Below are positions 20,801-31,103 of a stretch of DNA of 64,000 nucleotides, in pieces. The translations under genes and the position numbers were made by a program. Numbering within the stretch: the stretch's first letter is position 1; each line of letters opens with the position of its first letter. A model generated the notes under the pieces. That model searched no databases, was not told the origin of the DNA, and saw nothing but the letters and a program-made list of their open reading frames with translations. The DNA comes from Ectobius pallidus (Eukaryota; Arthropoda; Insecta; Blattodea; Ectobiidae): NCBI GenBank assembly GCA_964059195.1, contig CAXKWD010000011.1, positions 12,928,451 through 12,992,450 of the forward strand, written 5' to 3'.

Positions 20801-22205
20801 ATGATTGTCAATGTTCACTAGAGATTTTGAATGCCTAAAACGTTCGGGTAGGAGCATGAATTTCCTACCTGTAAAAGGTTTATAATGGTTGACGCGTAAT
20901 TCGATTTTATGTATGGATTTGAACATGAACCCAGACCCTCGTAAGGCTACGTCTTGATATTCCTGTTGAATTTTCTCTATTTGTTTATCTAACAGTTCTG
21001 ATAGGTTGGTCGTTACAACAGCTACCTCGTTTTTTGATTTGAAATTACGTAGAGTGGATTTTCCTTCCAAGTTCTCAAAACCACATTCCACAAAAATATT
21101 GAATTTTACAGACTTAAATTGTTGGATAGAGTCCCTCACCAGTGCCTCCATCTTGGGTTTGTAGGCTGCTAGGCCGCTCTCCAGGTCCCCTTGCGGGATA
21201 TTGGTTGCTGCATATGTAGCGATTCTCGATCTGAAGGCTGAGTCCACTTTGCGAAAATCATTCTGTAAGAATTAATACAATGTATACATTAGCATAACAT
21301 ATAGAAAAACCATGTAAACATTAGCGTAAAAAAACATGTGATTGTAGTAAGCTACTCACATCAGACTGAGTAGCGGCCCCATGTCTGTTGACTGACTGCG
21401 AGACTGCTTGGCTGCCGTGAGCGGTGAGAGCTCCCCCCACATTATAACGGCTGCCGATATCTGTCACCGCATGCGATGAGATGGATCCTTGTGTCTGCAC
21501 GTTAACATCTGGCATGTGATGGGGCGCGACTCCTTGGCCACCGTCTGCAGTTTGCTGAGATGATACTGCAATGGGATGCGTGTTTGCATCTGGCACGGCG
21601 AAAGGCTGTAACAAAAAAAAAACTTATGAGGCGAGTTGTCTCGGAAGTAACACACTAATATATAACACATTAATATATAACACACGTACCGAGTAATCAA
21701 TGGCTTGGCCGCCCAAAGCTGTTCTCAACACTGATTGTCTGGCTGTCCGTGGACTTGGTTCATTGGACACATCAGGCTGGCTTAGTACCGATGGGTTGGT
21801 CTGTGGTCTCGCTACCGCTGTCCTTGGCTCAATGGCTGTTGATGGCCCGGCTGCAGGTGACCCGGGTTCGATGACTATTGACGTAGGTCTCGGTGTCTTG
21901 GCTTCACGTTGTCTGTACATTTCATTAGGATTCATTGGATTATGGGTAGATTCCAAATGGTCGTTTAGATAACGTTGACAGGAGAAACTTTTTCCACATT
22001 TAACACAGACTAGTTGACTGTTAGAGTGTGCCTCCCGCACATGTCTGGTCAATACATCGCGACGGGTAAATGAAGCCCCACACGAAACACAGGAGAAATG
22101 GCTTTGTGTATGCCTTTGCCTCATGTGCCGGTTCAGGTCTCGTTTATGCCTATACTTGGCATCGCACTCTGAGCACTTGAAGAATCCAGTAGTAGTACCT
22201 TCCAT
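17822..22205 (-). CDS. C2H2 zinc finger-family B DNA polymerase fusion, right arm
   Basis: Mirror copy with exons at 21690-22205, 21360-21605 and 17822-21262 on the minus strand and identical splice sites. It is intact end to end. It differs from the left copy by two confirmed amino acids: residue 28 is Met instead of Val (between the two zinc-binding His of finger 1), and residue 501 is Val instead of Ala (three residues before the candidate His504). No stop or frameshift occurs in either copy, so decay has not begun or the arms are being homogenised. Function, motifs and domain order are as in the left copy. Confidence 0.85.
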
Positions 22206-22222
22206 GTCGGCTGCTATCCGTT

Positions 22223-22569
22223 GAATGAGCGAAATCGCCTGCAGCATGTGTATTTATATCGGCTCACGCTAGGGACCACGGTCACCACGCGTAGGTACGG
22301 CGTCGGTATACAAGCGGGGGGCCACTCCTGCGCTAGGCTGGGTTATTTTCAGACGCGTGGCTGTTGGATAACATCTGCCGGACAACACAATAATATTATA
22401 TGACATGTACTGCAACATTGACATACGCTAGAGTACAACGCGTACGCTTGGGCCCCACGCGTGACGAACTGTGTTATTCTGGTACGCATAGATGCGGCTC
22501 TGCCGTGCGAGACAGCATGTGTGCATGCGGGACCTCCCGCGCGGTGAGCCGGGCTATTCTAGTACGCGC
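22223..22569 (-). promoter_or_regulatory. Promoter of the zinc finger-PolB gene, right arm
   Basis: Mirror of the left promoter: TATA box at 22251-22258 and initiator at 22223-22228. It differs by one base (22327) in the third GC-rich upstream repeat. Confidence 0.65.
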
Positions 22570-22628
22570 AGCTGCATCACGTCTGGAACCCGCAAGCCTG
22601 CAATAATATTACAAACTCACAAATATTA

Positions 22629-22951
22629 CCATTAATTAAACACTTAGGCCTTTGTTCTACACACACAGGCGGAGCAAAGGGCGCTAGCACCCAGATGGAT
22701 TAAAGAACTATGTTCAATAAGGGCGCAAGCTCATAATTACCAATATTACCAATATTACCAATAATTAAACACTTAGGCCTTTGTTCTACACACACAGGCG
22801 GAGCAAAGGGCGCTAGCACCCAGATTGACTTAAGAGCTATGTTCAATAAGGGCGCAAGCTAATAAATACCAATATTAACAATATTACCAATAATTAAACA
22901 CTTAGGCCGTTGTGGCGCTAGCATCCAGAGCTATGATCAATAAGCATGCTA
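22629..22951 (-). repeat. 129-bp tandem repeat array, right arm
   Basis: Mirror of the left-arm array with the same unit count and spacing. Confidence 0.85.
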
Positions 22952-23015
22952 GCACCCAGGTGACCAAAGGGCAGTGGGTGGGGGACTGGCTGACCTGGGG
23001 GGCCGGTAGTTGAGG

Positions 23016-23106
23016 ACACCACCTTCCCCTACGCGCCACCTTCCCCTACGCGCCACCTTCCCCTACGCCGCCACCTTGTATTGCCCCTGCAATACACGGT
23101 GGCGGC
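23016..23106 (-). repeat. Subterminal hairpin and 17-bp minisatellite, right arm
   Basis: Mirror copy of 7163-7253, with the same stem and the same three 17-bp units. No copy-number difference between arms. Confidence 0.7.
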
Positions 23107-23168
23107 CCCTGTATTGCGGGTTGCATTCAGTGCGCCACCGCAGGGGTTACACAGAAAACACCACTACT

Positions 23169-23174
23169 AAACTT
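23169..23174. repeat. Right target-site duplication AAACTT
   Basis: Matches 7095-7100 exactly and directly follows the terminal CT of the element. Confidence 0.85.
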
Positions 23175-23353
23175 CTAAACTATCTTGTCAAATTGGTTAC
23201 AACAGGAAGGCATATAATTCCTTATTATATTGGATTCAATCGGTAAAACTTCTTGTTTGTCTTCTTTGAAAACATCTTTACGACCTGTGCAAAGAAGGGA
23301 CCCTTTTCGTTAACCCAGATACGTTCACGGGACTTTAAGCTGGGGGCCCGTGT

Positions 23354-23590
23354 CGTAGATTTCCGGCACGTAACAGTACTCCAGGCCTAAATTAGAGCTC
23401 TGGACAAAATTTATCGGCCCTTTTCACGTATAAGTACTACCTTAGTTTCCGGAGAGGGGTTGAGAGGCGATGGGCTTACCACCTGTCCCTCTGCCTTCTC
23501 TAGGAAAATAAGTGTAAACAAATTCATATAGGTCCAGAAACCTCCACTTGGAGTCCCTTCGCCCCAACATGGTGGCATAGGATAAGAGAG
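23354..23590 (+). repeat. Interspersed repeat, family shared with 56595-56830
   Basis: Shares 'gaggcgatgggcttaccacctgtccctct' and surrounding blocks with 56595-56830 over about 235 bp at moderate identity, in the same orientation. SINE-like length; no coding capacity. Confidence 0.7.
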
Positions 23591-23599
23591 GAAGAGAGA

Positions 23600-24037
23600 T
23601 ATGTTCACCATTTTTTTTAAAAAGGAAGTCTAATTTGTTATAAATTTTAGTGCCCTATGTTGGTAGGAATGCCATTTTTTGTGACAACAATGCACAGTTG
23701 CAGGAAGCAGTTGGGAAAATGGATATTTGTTTTGTCATTCAAGCAAAAATATTCATAGACTGAGGTTGAGATTGAAGAAGTTGGTTATATATTTGAAGAT
23801 TAAAAATTCTGCACACCCAATATATTAAAGATAAATAAAATCCTAAGTTATGCATGTATTTTGTGAAGTTTTCGAGTGTACATTAAAAATGCATTACAGC
23901 CTAAATTCCTACTGAGCCTAAATGATAATCTCTCGTTTATAGTGACAGAAAGTCAAGTGTTCTTTTAAAAGGACAATGACCATGTAAGGGTACATTTCTT
24001 AAAAAAGAGTTCTTACTAAAGACGAAGCCCTACATAT
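23600..24037. other. No gene confidently seen
   Basis: AT-rich. The last bases before 24038 (around 'aagacgaagccctacata') may be the upstream part of the piggyBac-like pseudogene that continues after the inserted MITE. Confidence 0.4.
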
Positions 24038-24803
24038 AATTGTGGCATCCAGTGAGAGAGTGGGCTAAGCCAGAAATATCGGAATCGAGATATTCTGAGA
24101 TGGTGTTAAAATTTCATCTTAACACTTGATTTATTTCTTCTTATCAGAATTTACACATTTCAAAGTGTTTACAAAAATGAACTTCAGACCAAAGTGCCAA
24201 CCATTTATCACCTTCTTAAGGTTATTTCGCAGTTTTTCGATATTTTTAAAATTTGTCAAAACTTTGAAGCGCCATATCTCGGTACGTATTTGGTTTCAAA
24301 AAACGTTTAAACAATGCAAATGGTAGAACATGTAGTGCTCTTTAGCTTTTGCAATGGATTTTTGTAGGCTATAACGGGTTGTTTAGGATTTATAAGAAAA
24401 AAACTACAAAAACCCAAAAATTTCGAGTTTTCCGGCTGACCTGAAGTTCGCACAGGGTTCTCGAATTGGAAAACTTGGATTTTACACCACAGAATACCCA
24501 CATAACACATATAAAAAAATTATTAACTTCGGTAGGTAAAAGTACCTGACGACTGAACTGTTACCGCGCCCTGCATATCACGTTACTAATGCTTCCGAGC
24601 TGGCTTAGCCCACTCTCTCACTGGTGAAACGCCATTTCCTTAATTTATGAAAATTGTCTTTCAAGAATAGATAAGGAAGGAACCCACACAAACATTTAAT
24701 ACTAAGTTTATAATTACACGACTATACGTACTACACAGAGATAACAATAACTCAAATTTGAAAATTTTTGGCTTAGCCCACTCTCTCACTGGATGCCACA
24801 ATT
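24038..24803. mobile_element. TIR element with GTGAGAGAGTGGGCTAAGCC ends
   Basis: A terminal inverted repeat of about 34 bp starts AATTGTGGCATCCAGTGAGA on the left and is mirrored at 24770-24803. A third partial copy of the end (TGGCTTAGCCCACTCTCTCA) lies inside at 24601-24624. The interior has no transposase. It splits the piggyBac-like frame, so it is younger than that element. The target duplication is unclear because the flanks merge into the repeat. Confidence 0.75.
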
Positions 24804-25378
24804 GAAAACGATAATGAAAGTGATTATGAATGCAGTGAAATATGTTTGTTCTTGTTTAATCTTCCAGGATCACAACTTAGAGAACAAGTTGAAATGAACA
24901 CCGAATTAGGAGAAAATAGTGATGCCGGAGGAAAGTATGGTAGCAACCGCAACAGAAGCAACACTACTCTGACCACAGAAGAGGCAGTAATAATAAAAAC
25001 AGCTGTCACTACAAAACGCAGTGCAAAACAAGAGTACGTTTGCTGCAATGGTGACTTAGGCAATCAAACAGTCTCTTGACCACAGTTCAGCTATGTGTTA
25101 AATCAAATGTCACCAGTTGAAGTTTTTCTGAGTCTCTTTAATGGTGATTATGTAGCATTACCTAGAAGACGTATGAATTGGGAGAATACACGAAATGAAC
25201 TGGATACAAGTGAATTATCCAAGAATAGGTTCGAATTTATATTTTCAAATCCGCACTGTTGTGATAAAGATAATCATGACGCTTCAGAATTATTTCCTCA
25301 AGTCACGCCGTTCTTCAACTTAGTCAATAACAAATTCCAGAATGTTGTAATTCATGCTGAAAACCATAGTGTGATGTA
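24804..25378 (+). pseudogene. piggyBac-like transposase fragment
   Basis: An acidic segment (ENDNESDYE) is followed by a Cys-containing spacer. A second frame (25095-25376) then has the pattern MSPVEVFLSLF ... LPRRRMNWE ... LSKNRFEFIFSNPHCCD ... ELFPQVTPFFNLVNNKFQNV. This is the order of the N-terminal and early catalytic region of PGBD/piggyBac transposases: the RF...LHF.DN block, then KI.P.....N..F. The acidic catalytic residues are not all present, and the frame is shifted and stops after HSVM. The upstream part is separated by the MITE at 24038-24803. Inactive. Confidence 0.65.
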
Positions 25379-26629
25379 AGCAATTTACATTTTTATTTTA
25401 ATAATTCTCAATATTTCAATGCATAATTAGGAAAACCAATAAATGCCTATGGGTGAAAACAGTGAAAACTCAAATTACAGGCATTTATTGGTCTAAGTAA
25501 ACAGGGCTTGAAGTAGGCATTGCATGATGTATGTAATTTACACTTATAATCCTATCGTCTTTTTAAAAGAAGGTAGTTTTTAGGCATAAGCAAACAGAAC
25601 ATAAGGCATAAGCAAACACATTATTTTCGTAATTTTAATGTTATGTCTAGTGGAAATCATTAACAATGTAAGAAAACCCTATAAAACTAACATATTTTTC
25701 TTTCTGGGCATATCTGGGTTAATAATAATAATAATAATATCATATATAATGTTTCAACAAATATTTGTTATGTTCCACCTTACCTTTAAAATAGAGCCTA
25801 TATAATATGAATTCTCGGATTTTTATATATAGCCTTATTCTTAATTTAAGGAAGGATAGAACATTGATTTGTGTATAAGAAAACATGGGGTATGTCTCAA
25901 GAGATGAATCAGCAAGACACAGTTTGATATTTTCCCTATAAGACAGTAAGCTCATCCGGTACTGTCGATTACAATGTATATTCTAGAACGTGTAAAAAGT
26001 GACGGGTGTAGTTGTGGGGCCTGGAGTCTAGTCCCTTTGCATTGCATGCTGTGAGGGTATATGCCTACTACTAAAATTTAGAGTGCCGTACATCTGCTCT
26101 AAGACATCACAAACTTTTATGACAACAGATAGGAACGTTGAAGAAGGGAGGAAACTAAATTACAATAGGCCAGCTGCCTTACGAAAATCCCGAAAAATAT
26201 TTGGGTCGGCTTGGCCTAGGATTTAAACCCAAGACTCGATATCCAAATTAAAAATATCAAATCCTTCTGCCAATCAATATGTTATTAAGGTGTCTCTTTA
26301 TTGTGTGTGATGGTCCATCTTCGTGAAAATTCCGACTAAAATAAGAAAAATTATCCTGTGTTTCCTACACTTATTTATCGAAGTAATAATAAACTTATTT
26401 CGTGTATCCTAGTAACCAGGAGTAATTCGTGAAACTTTCACAACAATAGCCCCTTCAGGTTGCACAGAATAATATGCACTTACGATGTATACAAACCTGA
26501 AAAGAAAAATCTATTAAAGGTTTTCTTGCAGTACAATATGCTATGCTCACGATTAATCACCTAAGTATTTTTTTTTTACATATTTCTATTCCATAGATCT
26601 CGATGAAAATAGTTATCTATATTATGATA
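25379..26629. other. No gene seen
   Basis: AT-rich, with an AAT run near 25720-25738. No repeat match or open frame of interest. Confidence 0.5.
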
Positions 26630-26842
26630 AATATCTCGCACGAAATCTGTGCCGATGAGACCGTTACTCGCTAGAGAGAGACATGCTATTGTACGACAGA
26701 GAGAGGTAGCTTGGCCTTTACAAATAGAAAGGGAGGTACTGTTGTGCGAGAGAGATAGGTAGCAGGCCAATCGACGCTACAGTCCCCGCGAAAACATGAT
26801 GTAATGACGTAGGCGATCGGCACAGATTTTGTGCGGGAACTT
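26630..26842. mobile_element. TA-target MITE, copy 1
   Basis: Inverted ends CTCGCACGAAATCTGTGCCG and its complement near 26820-26838, flanked by TA at 26628-26629 and 26843-26844. Same family as 43288-43501 and 46824-47032. The short GA-rich interior ('gagagagataggtagcag') is conserved among copies. The TA target suggests mobilisation by a Tc1/mariner-type transposase. Confidence 0.8.
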
Positions 26843-26944
26843 TACAAGGGTTAAAAGAGGAAGTTTATTTTGAGAGTAGGTACAATTTTTACACAGTCGT
26901 TAACATTTTTGAAATAATAATAAATAATATAGGAATGAATTACG

Positions 26945-27325
26945 CACCGTGGAGTCAGCCATATTGAAGAGCACAGACAGCTGAAAGCTGTTATTGATTT
27001 TCTCTTACACTACTGCCAACATAATGTCAACGCTTTTCACTGACAAAGTAAAACGACTTTTGCAATCACCCTGAGAAATTTCACATTTCAAAAGGATAAG
27101 TGAATTTTAAAATTTTCAATTTTTATCAAACTTAGTAGCTATATTTAATAGTTATATGCAAATATTTTTAACAAAAATATTATTATCCACTTGACAGATA
27201 CCACAAGTTGGATACCCTGGAATGTTATAATTCTATACCACTCGGTGACATAATTTTCTTCTATTAATTCATATCATCGACCGTTAAAGTCACTTCTTTT
27301 ACCTTCGACTGTCTAAATTAGTTAT
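26945..27325 (+). repeat. Direct repeat A (partner 27450-27845)
   Basis: About 380 bp aligned with 27450-27845 at moderate identity. Shared blocks include 'tattgattttctc', 'gaattttaaaattttcaat' and 'cttcgactgtctaaa'. Offset is about 530 bp. Either an old segmental tandem duplication or two copies of one repeat. Confidence 0.7.
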
Positions 27326-27449
27326 TTGTGAAACAAGAGGTAAGAAAGAGATTTTATTTTACCAGTAGAAAAATAAAACCATTTTACAATGTATATCATA
27401 CACTGATTTTCAGACAGGCATTAATATTAGTGATATAATAATTTTAAAT

Positions 27450-27845
27450 ACGTACGCTGCAGCCATTTTGGGAGCCTTACAGATGTTTGTGAACTGTCCT
27501 GCCATCTGGTAAACACTTGTGCAGACAGAGGTTATTGATTTTCTCCTACATGACTGCCAATGTAAGGGATGGAATTGACAACGCTTTTCAGCTGCCAAGT
27601 ATGACATTTTTGCGACCAGCGTGAGATATTTAACATTTAATAAGCCGTAATGAATTTTAAAATTTTCAATATATGTCAAACTGAGTCTATTTAATAATCA
27701 TATGCAAACTAAAACAGTATTTTCCACGCGAAGCAATCAAAGTTGCTCACCCTGGAGTGTCATAATTTTATAACAGTGGCATAATTTTCTCGTTTAATTA
27801 ATACGTTAAAAGTGCTTCTTTTGCTTTCGACTGTCTAAAATATAC
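27450..27845 (+). repeat. Direct repeat B (partner 26945-27325)
   Basis: Diverged second copy. Its short frames do not correspond to frames in copy A, so there is no sign of conserved coding. Confidence 0.7.
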
Positions 27846-27849
27846 ATTA

Positions 27850-28700
27850 CAAGGTAGAGAAAAACACAATAATGGGAACATTATTTTTCATTCACATCAC
27901 CCCTTAAATTCGAGTATACCTGCAGATGGGAGAAAAGGAACCGAGCACGTTGCATGTATTCCTGGCTGTCTGGCCAGATACGGGAGGCTTCTTTATCCTT
28001 ATCCACATCCATAATTCAATAAGTACAAATCGCCTAGTGCTAAGAACAGCGTGGCCAACTTTTCTTTATGGGTATTTGATGCGTAAAATATTTTCTCCTT
28101 CAATACTGAATAGATTCAGGAGGCATAATATACAATGTAGGTCAGCTGGCAACTCCTCGCTATGGCTCACAAACTACTGCATGCCCTATTATCAATTCAC
28201 TTTTCAATGAAAGAGTTTTTTTCTGGAGAAATATCTTGTTATGATATTCGCATATTCCAATAGGTATTATTGAATTTACTCATACAATTTGTTTAGATGT
28301 ACAGGAATTAATTCAATAGTTCAAATTCCACATCTTATACCTCAGACGTGCCCGAAGTTAAAGGTACTCTATTCGTCAGTAACCTCGCTTTTAAGTGTGA
28401 AATATGTGTTTAACTTATTTCAAATAAATAGCGATTGATAGTGTTTGCTCGTTTTAGGTCATTATTGTTAGTTTTATGCATTTAATATCTACAAAATACT
28501 ATATATTAACATGGCGCTAGTCCTATTATTTTCTCTTGCAGCCAATGGAAAAGAAGTCTCAAGTACTACTTCCAAGAAATTAGTTTGCAGAGGATTTTTA
28601 TTATTATTAATACTATTACTATTATTATTATTATTATTATTATTTAATCACCACGGATGGAAATCCTATTTCGACACAGAGGCATGTTAGGGTTATAGTT
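27850..28700. other. No gene seen; TTA microsatellite
   Basis: TTA-type repeat at about 28600-28645. A frame at 27926-28210 is not recognised and has low complexity. Confidence 0.5.
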
Positions 28701-28749
28701 TAGAAACTAATTATAATAATTAAGTTACATAATTTCAAACATTAAATAA

Positions 28750-29400
28750 GTGACTAATTATAGTTTATCGTGAATGTAAGTTATAAATCTGATAAATTCT
28801 CTAAAACAACAGATTTTGTTAAATAACTGGAGACATGAGTTGGAAAATGATTTTTTTACACTGAGAAGCATGCAATTGAAGGCATTTTCTTTCGAAAATG
28901 GACAGTCAATTAAGACGTGTTTCACATTTTCTGTTGAAACTGACATCTGCAGACGTGGTTTCTGTCTGTATTAACATTGAATCTCGTAAAATAACTACCA
29001 AAGTTTCCATGGCCTTTTAGAAATTGTGTTAAAATAAATTTTTGTGACAAATATTTCGCCTGTAGCCTTTTATACACAGTGGGGAACAGTTCCTTAGTTA
29101 ATGCACCATTAGTGCTTTGGTCTCATACTGTTCCGGTTTGTCCGCATTCCCAACATATACATATTATGGTTTCCATGCCCTTGGATAGAATTTCTAATCT
29201 TAGCCGAAATCGGATTTAGATTATGTCTACTGTTAATCGAGTGGAGAGCAGCTTGTGAATCACTATGAGTCGCACGCTATGTTTTGATTCCATGCACCAT
29301 TTTATGGCTTCTTTTACAGCCAATAACTCAGCTTGAAAAACACTAAGTTGGGAGCCAATTTAAAGAATTTGAAGGATGGTTCCTTATCCTCACAATATAC
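28750..29400 (-). pseudogene. LINE ORF2 C-terminal remnant with RNase H-like part
   Basis: On the minus strand, around 29340-29220, the translation reads FQAELLAVKEAIKWC, a typical RNase H segment of I/R1/jockey-type LINEs. Nearer 28900 it reads TENVKHVLIDCP, matching the H-x-L-x-CP zinc-like C-terminus of such LINEs. Several frame breaks separate them. The fragment at 51337-51750 has a similar C-terminus. Confidence 0.65.
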
Positions 29401-29419
29401 AACATATGCACATCCTACT

Positions 29420-30540
29420 GATGCTCATACAGGGATAATATTGTAAGTCTATAACACATTTAAGATTCACTTCTTTATTCTGAGGAAAAATATTCTAAAT
29501 TTCACTTAAAACACCCAGAGATTAGTTATATCTAGAGATAAGATTAGTAGGCACTAATGTAGGCCTATTGATGGTTATTTACGTAGAGAAAAATAAAAAT
29601 TGGGAAAGATGAATTAAATAAGGAAAGATGCCCAAAATATGGTAAACCTGTACTTTATGTAGTGATAGTTAAAATGTAATAGTCTACTATGTTATAAACA
29701 ATTTAAAAAGTTACAACATAAAGAACGGTGTGCTACAATATAACACCAATCAATAATCATTAACAATATTGAACATTGAAGGAAATATCAGATGATACTT
29801 TAACACAAGCAAGTTTATGGTTAAAGCTAAAGGACATTTTATGAATAAATTAAAACAACAACTGAATGGTTTAAATAATATTCCAATACAAACAATGCAA
29901 GAAGCGAATATTAAAATACTTGAACTGATGTTAGACAAACTTTTACCTTGAAACACACATGCTGATCAAATCTGTGTGAACTTTCAAGAGTTATATTTTT
30001 ATTTCAAACTTTAAAGAGATGTGTATCAATAAATTAGCGCATATTTAGAATTTTTCCAATACGTTGTCAGTTCTGGAATTATCCTATGGGTTAACAGTAG
30101 TTAAATTATTGATGTTTTGTTAACTTAGAAAACAGCTATTAGATGTTAACATGATCATCTTATATGACTGATTGTAGAGAACTATTTTGTCGGTTAAAGG
30201 TTTTAACCGTAGTAACTTTTTCGGATTGTTGCAGTACCCATGTTGATGTATGAGGAAAGAGGAAAAAGGGAGAATAGAAATAATATGAATGGGATTCCTC
30301 AGAGCAATGACTGGTTACAAACTTGCAGACCAGAAAATAAATGTAGATGTAAAAGTGGAATTACAAGCAATTATTTTACTTAAAAGATAGAATAAAGGAA
30401 CAACAGGACAGGAAAACGCATGTTAAAAGAACAGATAAAAAAAAGAGTACAAAATACCAATGTCATCAGATACCAACATAATAATATATCGATGGTCTAG
30501 TCATCGATAGGTTATACTCCTCAGTACGTTTAATAATATA
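29420..30540. other. No gene seen
   Basis: AT-rich, only short frames, no match to other repeats in the window. Confidence 0.5.
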
Positions 30541-30544
30541 AACT

Positions 30545-30850
30545 AAACTCCGTGGCGCTATATCCTTGAAGGGGCTAGGACTACCACCCGTCCCCTGCAT
30601 CACCTACCATAGATAGATGACAGGAGTTGGGACTTGTGGTCAGCATGGCAACACTCATAGCCGTGAATGACAGTTTTCGTGACCGGAGACGCTTCTTCTC
30701 TATCAAGTAGCTCCTCAGTTTGTATCACAAGGCTGACTGCACCCCGTTTCAGATCCTCTTTACCTCAGAAAACGTACCGGGGATCGAACCCGGGCCTGCG
30801 GATCATTTACCAGCGACGCAACGATTTACCAACTATGTGGGCGGCCATTC
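30545..30850 (-). repeat. tRNA-derived SINE
   Basis: Reverse-strand B box in the form GGGATCGAACCCGGG (about 30780-30794) with a body shared with 46640-46823 ('ctcctcagtttg', 'cctcagaa', 'gtaccggg'). Pol III SINE layout. Confidence 0.7.
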
Positions 30851-30958
30851 ATTAATACAGAGTAAATAATACTATATTTACTATTATGCAATATTTAAAA
30901 TGTTTCACCATTCATAATTTTATACATAATTTTCCAATCTCCGTACGCTCTTATACAA

Positions 30959-30959
<1 letters not shown>

Positions 30960-31010
<51 letters not shown>

Positions 31011-31103
31011 CCTACCCAGTCGCTGTGTTCAAAGATCGCTCATATACAACTTATATATATATATATATATAGGCCTACCCAGTCGCTGTGTTCAAAGATC
31101 GCT
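30960..31103. repeat. TA microsatellites with a duplicated flank
   Basis: (TA)n runs occupy about 30961-31008 and 31052-31070. Each is followed by the same unit ending 'tcgctgtgttcaaagatcgct' (31009-31042 and 31071-31103). The tyrosine/isoleucine-rich frame here is a microsatellite artefact. Confidence 0.9.

Larger units (their letters stand above)
7101..23168. mobile_element. Palindromic Polinton/Maverick-like element
   Basis: The element runs from 5'-AGTAGTGGTG to CACCACTACT-3' and is flanked by AAACTT on both sides. The ends (5'-AG) and the 6-bp duplication match Polintons, which are virus-related transposons with protein-primed family B polymerases and retroviral-type integrases. Unlike a normal Polinton, its two halves are copies of each other in inverted orientation, with no unique centre. 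Each half encodes a zinc finger-PolB fusion, a THAP-type exon, an acidic exon and a truncated integrase-like protein. No capsid, packaging ATPase, Ulp1-type protease or integrase catalytic core was found. The outer flanks are unrelated to each other beyond the duplication. That argues against a simple fold-back assembly error, which would mirror the flanks too. Confidence 0.85.
15155..23168 (-). repeat. Right arm of the 8-kb inverted repeat
   Basis: Reverse complement of the left arm, 8,014 bp against 8,054 bp. The tip is TTGACTGGTCAA around 15154/15155, so there is essentially no loop. Matching ends at 23170, two bases beyond the element, by chance with the duplicated target site. Confidence 0.95.

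Noticed and set aside
7101..23168. The palindrome as a pure assembly or fold-back read artefact
   Set aside because: A fold-back artefact would also mirror the flanking DNA. Here mirroring stops at the AG/CT ends, the flanks differ, a 6-bp duplication is present, and the arms differ by three substitutions and 40 bp. I cannot exclude a misassembly without reads.
7101..23168. An integrated bidnavirus, adenovirus or parvovirus
   Set aside because: The PolB class overlaps with some of these, but AG ends with a 6-bp duplication and an integrase-type zinc domain fit a Polinton-like origin. No capsid or terminal hairpin genes of those viruses are visible.
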